Assembly: GCF_001613305.1 (NCBI RefSeq)
Contig: NZ_BDCC01000044.1
Location: 1 to 64,000 of the forward strand
Length of the DNA: 64,000 bases
Direction: 5' to 3'
From: Nocardia vaccinii NBRC 15922
GTDB lineage: Bacteria; Actinomycetota; Actinomycetes; Mycobacteriales; Mycobacteriaceae
A program made the position numbers and the translations under genes. Below, in pieces: positions 59,579-64,000 of the stretch. Below the pieces are notes generated by a model. That model was not told the origin of the DNA. It ran no database searches and was given only the letters and a program-made list of their open reading frames with translations. Within the stretch, counting starts at the first letter, position 1. Every line of letters begins with the position of its first letter.

Positions 59579-61687
59579 TCAGTACATATCGTCCGGGGGC
59601 GGTTCGAAATCCCAGTCCGGCGGCGGTTCGTGATCCCAGGCCTGCGAAACCGGTTCCGGGCGGGCGGCGGCCCGAGTGCGCGAGGACGTCGGAGCCGTGC
59701 GGGCGGGCGAAGCGGAAGCGGCCGGGCGGGCGGGCGCATCACCCCGGGGCCGAGCCGGGGGCCGATTCGACGCCGCGGCGGATTCGCCCGACTCCGGCTC
59801 CCCCGCCACCGCCTCCAGCACGCCCGCACCGTATTTGGTGAGCTTGTTCTCCCCGATACCGCTGATCTCCCCGAGCTGAGCCAGGCTCGCGGGTCGGCGG
59901 CCGGCGATCTCCCGCAACGTCGCGTCGTGGAAGACCACATACGCCGGAACACCCTGCTCCTTGGCGGTGGCCGCACGCCAGGCCCGCAGCCGCTCGAACA
60001 GCCCGGCATCGGCCGGAGCCAGATCGGCCGCGGCGAGACGAGATGCCTTGGCGCGCGGCGCTTTCGCCGCCTTGGCGCGTTCGGGCTCACGCCGCAGCGC
60101 GACTTGACGCCCCTTGAACAGCACTTCCTCGCTGGCCTCGGTGAGCACGAGCACGCCGTAGTCCCCGTGCACGGCCAGCAGCCCCTGCGCCAGCAGTTGC
60201 CGAACCACACCGCGCCATTCGACATCGCGCAACTCCGCGCCGACCCCGAAGACCTTGAGCTCGTTGTGCTTGTGCTGCATCACTTTCGGATTGGACTTGC
60301 CGACCAGGACATCAACGATGTGCCCCGCCCCGAAACGCTGCCCGCGCTCGCGGTCGAGCCGCAGCACCGCCGAGAGCACCTTCTGCGCGGGCACCGTGCC
60401 GTCCCAGGATTCGGGCGGATTCAGGCACGTGTCGCAGTTGCCGCAGGGTTCACCGCGCTGGCCGAAATAGGCCAGCAGCTGGGTGCGGCGGCACTGTACG
60501 GTCTCGCAGAGCGCGAGCATCGCGTCCAGATGCAGTTGCAACTGACGTCGATGCGCGGCATCGCCTTCCGAGGAGTCGATCATCTTGCGCTGCTGGACGA
60601 CGTCGTTGAGGCCGTACACCATCCAGGCGGTGGAAGGCAGGCCGTCGCGACCGGCGCGACCGGTCTCCTGGTAGTAGCCCTCCACCGATTTGGGCAGATC
60701 GAGGTGCGCGACGAACCGCACATCGGGTTTGTCGATGCCCATGCCGAACGCGATGGTCGCCACCACGACCAACCCGTCCTCACGCAGGAAACGCGACTGG
60801 TTGGCCGCACGGGTGCGGGCGTCCAGGCCCGCGTGATACGGCACCGCCTCGATACCGTTGCGGGTGAGGAATTCGGCGGTCTTCTCGACCGAATTGCGCG
60901 AGAGGCAGTAGACGATGCCCGCATCACCGGCGTGCTCGGAGCTGATGAAGCTCAGCAGTTGCTGATCGGCCCGGTTCTTCGGCTCGATCCGGTACTGGAT
61001 ATTGGGGCGGTCGAAGCCCGCGACGAAATGCTTCGCCCCGGTCAGATCCAGGCGCTCGGCGATCTCGCGGCGGGTGGCCTCGGTGGCGGTGGCGGTCAGC
61101 GCGATACGCGGCACATCGGGCCAGCGCTCGTGCAGCACCGACAACTCCAGATAGTCGGGCCGGAAATCGTGGCCCCACTGCGAGACACAGTGTGCCTCGT
61201 CGATGGCGAACACCGATACCTCGGCCTTGTCCAGCAGTTGCAGCGTGGACTCCAGCCGCAACCGCTCGGGGGCGAGATAGAGCACATCGAGTTCGCCGGC
61301 GAGAAACCGCTGCTCCATCGTGCGGCGCTCATCGGGGAACTGAGTGGAATTCAGGAAACCCGCGCGCACGCCGAGGGCATTGAGCGCGTCGACCTGATCC
61401 TGCATCAGGGCGATGAGCGGCGAGATCACCACGCCGACCCCCGGACGCACCAGCGCGGGAATCTGATAGCACAGCGATTTGCCACCACCGGTGGGCATCA
61501 GGACCAGCGCGTCGCCGCCCTCGATGACCTGCCGGACGATGTCGTGCTGTAATCCGCGGAAACTGTCGTACCCGAATACCCGCCGCAGAACCTGTTGCGC
61601 CGCATCGGGTTCGGCCCCCACGCCGGACTGATCGATCAGCGAATCGGCCACCGTCTCGAGCGTCTCCTGCGAACTCACCCCCGACAT
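59579..61687 (-). CDS. recQ: ATP-dependent DNA helicase RecQ
   Basis: A 702-residue RecQ helicase. Walker A is TGGGKS (Lys70), the DEAH box is at 163-166, motif VI is QETGRAGRDG (340-349). The zinc site is Cys399, Cys415, Cys418 and Cys421, followed by a winged-helix RQC region and an HRDC domain (about 555-640) with a GIGENKLTKYG end. The last 60 residues are Pro/Ala/Arg-rich and acidic. It unwinds DNA in recombination and replication repair. ATG 61687. Placed between the small membrane genes and ftsX. Confidence 0.96.
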   Translation of the reverse strand: MSGVSSQETLETVADSLIDQSGVGAEPDAAQQVLRRVFGYDSFRGLQHDIVRQVIEGGDALVLMPTGGGKSLCYQIPALVRPGVGVVISPLIALMQDQVDALNALGVRAGFLNSTQFPDERRTMEQRFLAGELDVLYLAPERLRLESTLQLLDKAEVSVFAIDEAHCVSQWGHDFRPDYLELSVLHERWPDVPRIALTATATEATRREIAERLDLTGAKHFVAGFDRPNIQYRIEPKNRADQQLLSFISSEHAGDAGIVYCLSRNSVEKTAEFLTRNGIEAVPYHAGLDARTRAANQSRFLREDGLVVVATIAFGMGIDKPDVRFVAHLDLPKSVEGYYQETGRAGRDGLPSTAWMVYGLNDVVQQRKMIDSSEGDAAHRRQLQLHLDAMLALCETVQCRRTQLLAYFGQRGEPCGNCDTCLNPPESWDGTVPAQKVLSAVLRLDRERGQRFGAGHIVDVLVGKSNPKVMQHKHNELKVFGVGAELRDVEWRGVVRQLLAQGLLAVHGDYGVLVLTEASEEVLFKGRQVALRREPERAKAAKAPRAKASRLAAADLAPADAGLFERLRAWRAATAKEQGVPAYVVFHDATLREIAGRRPASLAQLGEISGIGENKLTKYGAGVLEAVAGEPESGESAAASNRPPARPRGDAPARPAASASPARTAPTSSRTRAAARPEPVSQAWDHEPPPDWDFEPPPDDMY

Positions 61688-62056
61688 GCTAGCGCCAGCC
61701 CGGCTCCCCGGGGCTTCAGGCGGTCGTCAGTGCCACGAGATTCGGGCTTCGGGCCGGCCGTCGGGACGTCTCCAGTTCTGGACGTACCCGGGGAGTTACC
61801 CATGTACATGCGAAATCAGTTGTTGCGCAGGGAGAATCGGTTGATCCGTGCGTGCGCGGGATCGCCTGGGATGGGAGCCGGCCGTCAGTCGCCGCACACA
61901 TTCCGCATGACAAACGCACCCATTGCACATGGCAAACGCATCTTCTCCGTGGAACAACTGCACCCTTTCGGAGACCGCAACCGCACTCTTACCGCATACA
62001 GCCGCACCCGCTCCCTCGACGGGAACGGGTGCGGCTGTTCGTCGGTGCCGCGAACT
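61688..62056. other. 369-bp region between recQ and ftsX
   Basis: Holds the recQ promoter and the terminator of ftsEX (62000-62036). No gene or RNA that I can support; open frames here are shadows. Confidence 0.4.
62000..62036 (-). terminator. Terminator after ftsX
   Basis: A perfect 11-bp stem (62000-62010 with 62026-62036) and an inner TCCC/GGGA pairing, 20 bp beyond the ftsX stop. Confidence 0.7.
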
Positions 62057-62962
62057 TCACTCCCGAACGTAGTAGCGCAACGTCCCATAGGCCGTCACGG
62101 CGGCGAATACGATGCCGACCGGAATGATCGTCATCGCGACCAACGTGACGTCGTCACCGGTGATGCGCGGGAACACCTTCGATTCGAACAGCGAACCCAG
62201 CGCCCGATCGATCACCAGTGGCCGGGCCGCGATCAACCCGAACACCGCCAGGACCGAGCCGACGATCGCCGCGGCCACCGCCTCGAGCAGGAACGGCAAC
62301 TGCGTATACCAGCGGCTCGCACCGACCAGTCGCATGATGCCGACCTCCTCCCGCCGGGTGAACGCCGCGATCTGCACCATGTTCGCGATCAACAGCACCG
62401 CCGCGAACGCCTGGAGCACCGCCAGACCGAACGCCGCGTTACGCAGACCGTCGAAGAGACTGACCAGCCGGTCGACCACGTCCTTGTCGTTGCGCACGAA
62501 CTTCACCCCGGGCCGGGCCTGGAATTTCTGCAGGATGCTCGGATACGTGCCGGCGTCGGTCATCTTGACCCGCAGCGAGGCCGGAAGCGGCGACTGCGCG
62601 ACGTAGGCGGCCAGTTCCGGCTGATCCTTGAACGTCTTCTCCTTCGCCTCGCGGATCGCATCCGCGCGATTGAGGTACTGCACCGACACCACACCCGAGG
62701 TGTTCTTCAGATCCGACAGCAGCGTCTTGCACGGATCCTTCGAGCAGTCCACATCGGTGGCGGACACGGTGTCGTCCAGGTACAGCCGCACCTCGAGCCG
62801 GTCCAGGAAGTACTGCTCGGTCTTGTCGGCCATCGTCACCGCGAGCAGACCGCCGCCGAGCATGGTCAGCGAGACCGCGGTGGTCAGAATCATCGCGATC
62901 GTCATGGTGACGTTGCGGCGCAGGCCGTTGAGGACCTCGCTCAGCAGGAACGCTCCGCGCAT
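62057..62962 (-). CDS. ftsX: Cell-division ABC transporter permease FtsX
   Basis: A 301-residue membrane protein with four helices (about 20-45, 175-200, 228-252 and 270-293) and a large external loop between the first two that contains Cys73 and Cys77. FtsX with FtsE activates cell-wall hydrolases (RipC in mycobacteria) at the septum. The C-terminal RREEVGIMRLVGASRWY is the family signature. Its ATG shares a base with the ftsE stop (TAATG). A hairpin ends the unit. Confidence 0.97.
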   Translation of the reverse strand: MRGAFLLSEVLNGLRRNVTMTIAMILTTAVSLTMLGGGLLAVTMADKTEQYFLDRLEVRLYLDDTVSATDVDCSKDPCKTLLSDLKNTSGVVSVQYLNRADAIREAKEKTFKDQPELAAYVAQSPLPASLRVKMTDAGTYPSILQKFQARPGVKFVRNDKDVVDRLVSLFDGLRNAAFGLAVLQAFAAVLLIANMVQIAAFTRREEVGIMRLVGASRWYTQLPFLLEAVAAAIVGSVLAVFGLIAARPLVIDRALGSLFESKVFPRITGDDVTLVAMTIIPVGIVFAAVTAYGTLRYYVRE

Positions 62963-63651
62963 TACCGGCCCACCCCGTACACGCCGGTCGCCTCGTCGCG
63001 GACCAGGCGGCCACGGTCGAGTTCCACCACGCGCCGGCGCATCGCGTCGACGATGTGGTTGTCGTGGGTCGCCATCAGCACCGTGGTGCCGACGCGGTTG
63101 ATCCGTTCGAGCAGGGTCATGATGTCCTGACTGGTATCGGGGTCGAGGTTGCCGGTGGGCTCGTCGGCGAGCAGTACCAGCGGCCGGTTCACGAACGCCC
63201 GCGCGATCGCGACACGCTGCTGCTCACCACCGGACAGCTCACTGGGCAGCCGGTCGGCCTTACCGGACAGGCCCACCAGATCCAGCGCCTCCGGCACCGC
63301 GCGGTTGATGAACTTGCGGTTCTTGCCGATCACCTCGAGTGCGAAGGCGACGTTCTGCTCGACGGTCTTCTGCTGCAACAGCCGGAAGTCCTGGAATACG
63401 CAGCCGATCCGCTGCCGCAACTTGGGCACCTTGCGCCCGGCCAGGCGGTCCACCCGGAAATCCGCGACGTGGATCTCACCGGCGGTGGGACGCTCCTCCT
63501 TGAGCAGCAGGCGCATGAACGTCGACTTACCCGAACCGGACGGCCCGATGATGAACAGGAACTCGCCCTTTTCCACCTCGACCGAAACATTGTCCAACGC
63601 GGGACGCGTCGAGGTTTTGTATGACTTGGTGACGTTCCGCAGGGTGATCAC
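62962..63651 (-). CDS. ftsE: Cell-division ATP-binding protein FtsE
   Basis: A 229-residue ABC ATPase: Walker A GPSGSGKS (36-43), signature LSGGEQQRVAIARAF, Walker B LLADEPTGNLDP and ATHDNHIV switch. ITLRNVTKSYK at the start is typical of FtsE. GTG 63651 is the start that matches the family. It drives FtsX at the divisome. One-base overlap with ftsX indicates coupling. Confidence 0.97.
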   Translation of the reverse strand: MITLRNVTKSYKTSTRPALDNVSVEVEKGEFLFIIGPSGSGKSTFMRLLLKEERPTAGEIHVADFRVDRLAGRKVPKLRQRIGCVFQDFRLLQQKTVEQNVAFALEVIGKNRKFINRAVPEALDLVGLSGKADRLPSELSGGEQQRVAIARAFVNRPLVLLADEPTGNLDPDTSQDIMTLLERINRVGTTVLMATHDNHIVDAMRRRVVELDRGRLVRDEATGVYGVGR

Positions 63652-63726
63652 GAGGTGCCAGTGTAGCCAGCAATGCAAGTGCACTCTCCGGCACACACCC
63701 GGTAATTGCCTCGTGTCACATTCGGG

Positions 63727-63885
63727 TCACTTGGTCTGCGTGGACGAAATCACTGATTTCGGAATCGTATTGGCAATCGGTGAGAAGCCACTGTGATCGG
63801 GGGTAGCCGGCTTGACGAATACGTACAAAACGAACGTCGCGACCCAGGCGGCGATCAGGGCCGCGGTGGATTTACGCAGTTTCAC
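63727..63885 (-). CDS. Small membrane protein upstream of ftsE (52 aa)
   Basis: GTG 63885 follows GGGAGGG at 5 nt; the product begins VKLRKS, has one helix (about 7-24, AALIAAWVATFVLYVFV) and a Pro/Ser/Thr-rich outer tail. It overlaps the 3' end of the MscS gene by 14 bp and precedes ftsE by 75 bp. It takes the place of a small membrane gene found between the MscS-like gene and ftsE in mycobacteria. Function unknown; its place suggests a link to the divisome. Confidence 0.75.
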   Translation of the reverse strand: MKLRKSTAALIAAWVATFVLYVFVKPATPDHSGFSPIANTIPKSVISSTQTK

Positions 63886-64000
63886 TCATGCCCTCCCGGC
63901 GTAATGCCGCGGCAACCCGCACCCGGAGCTCGCGGCCGACTTCGAACTGTTTGCCCGGCAGCGTCCGGGCAACCATGCGGATGTTCATCTGATCGACGGT
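63872..64000 (-). CDS. MscS family mechanosensitive channel, C-terminal fragment
   Basis: The last 42 residues of a gene that continues beyond the window. The sequence NIRMVARTLPGKQFEVGREL and the following RVAAALRREG match the C-terminal cytoplasmic part of MscS-type small-conductance channels. Its position upstream of ftsE agrees with M. tuberculosis, where an MscS-like gene lies between prfB and ftsE. The stop is TAA at 63872-63874. Confidence 0.8.
   Translation of the reverse strand, partial: TVDQMNIRMVARTLPGKQFEVGRELRVRVAAALRREGMSETA

Noticed and set aside
59630..61552. 640-codon plus-strand frame over recQ
   Set aside because: Antisense shadow of RecQ.
61803..62056. Possible small gene upstream of the ftsX terminator
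   Set aside because: The open frame continues as antisense of ftsX and has no conserved features.

Overview
The window is high-GC actinobacterial DNA, most likely from Nocardia or a close relative in the Mycobacteriales. The main evidence is the tmRNA tag ADSHQRDYALAA (the tag of mycobacteria and relatives), the ftsE-ftsX ... smpB-ssrA block, a full-length carboxylic acid reductase of the Nocardia/Mycobacterium type, a SapM-like secreted acid phosphatase, a gulonolactone dehydrogenase of the mycobacterial kind, and many GTG/TTG starts and ATGA/GTGA gene overlaps. I see no insertion sequence, prophage, CRISPR array, tRNA or rRNA.

Layout. 1-5.5 kb: a DHA2 drug exporter divergent from its TetR regulator with a duplicated operator, a lactone oxidase, and a four-gene translationally coupled Asp23/AmaP envelope operon. 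5.6-12.4 kb: a glycerol locus with a glycerol kinase and IclR (GylR-like) regulator on the minus strand and glpF-glpK-glpD on the plus strand; two copies of a 15-bp palindrome lie between. 12.5-24 kb: XRE/YceI, LuxR-GAF with two acyl-CoA synthetases, two AraC regulators, a VOC protein, mscL, a PP2C phosphatase and a FetAB-like ABC exporter. 24-30.6 kb: a four-helix membrane protein, a P450, an SDR, aspartase and an aldo-keto reductase. 30.8-34.4 kb: a likely polyamine gamma-glutamylation cluster (GS-like ligase, aldehyde dehydrogenase, SDR).

35.9-43.7 kb holds the most coherent accessory system: an MFS carrier, MaoC hydratase, family III CoA-transferase, acyl-CoA dehydrogenase, CitE-type lyase, MmgE/PrpD protein and GntR/FCD regulator. 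Together they could import a branched C5-type dicarboxylate, activate it to its CoA ester, oxidise and hydrate it, and cleave it to acetyl-CoA plus pyruvate. Four copies of an ACATCAGA-centred 17-bp operator occur at its promoters. The block is flanked by a direct repeat (35813-35862 and 43781-43831) that contains the ribosome binding site and start codon of the XRE regulator on the right; the left copy has no gene behind it. The simplest reading is that the block was inserted between an alcohol dehydrogenase-like gene and its divergent XRE regulator.

43.8-52 kb: XRE, SnoaL-like and PadR genes (with an operator array), DUF899, a SapM-like phosphatase, carboxylic acid reductase and a 31-residue membrane peptide. 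52.2-64 kb: ssrA, a WGR/beta-propeller protein, an EamA transporter, smpB, a YeiH transporter with LysR, a lipoprotein, two paralogous small membrane proteins, recQ, ftsX, ftsE, a small membrane protein and the C-terminus of an MscS channel. In Mycobacterium tuberculosis ftsX and smpB are adjacent; here about 6.3 kb separates them.
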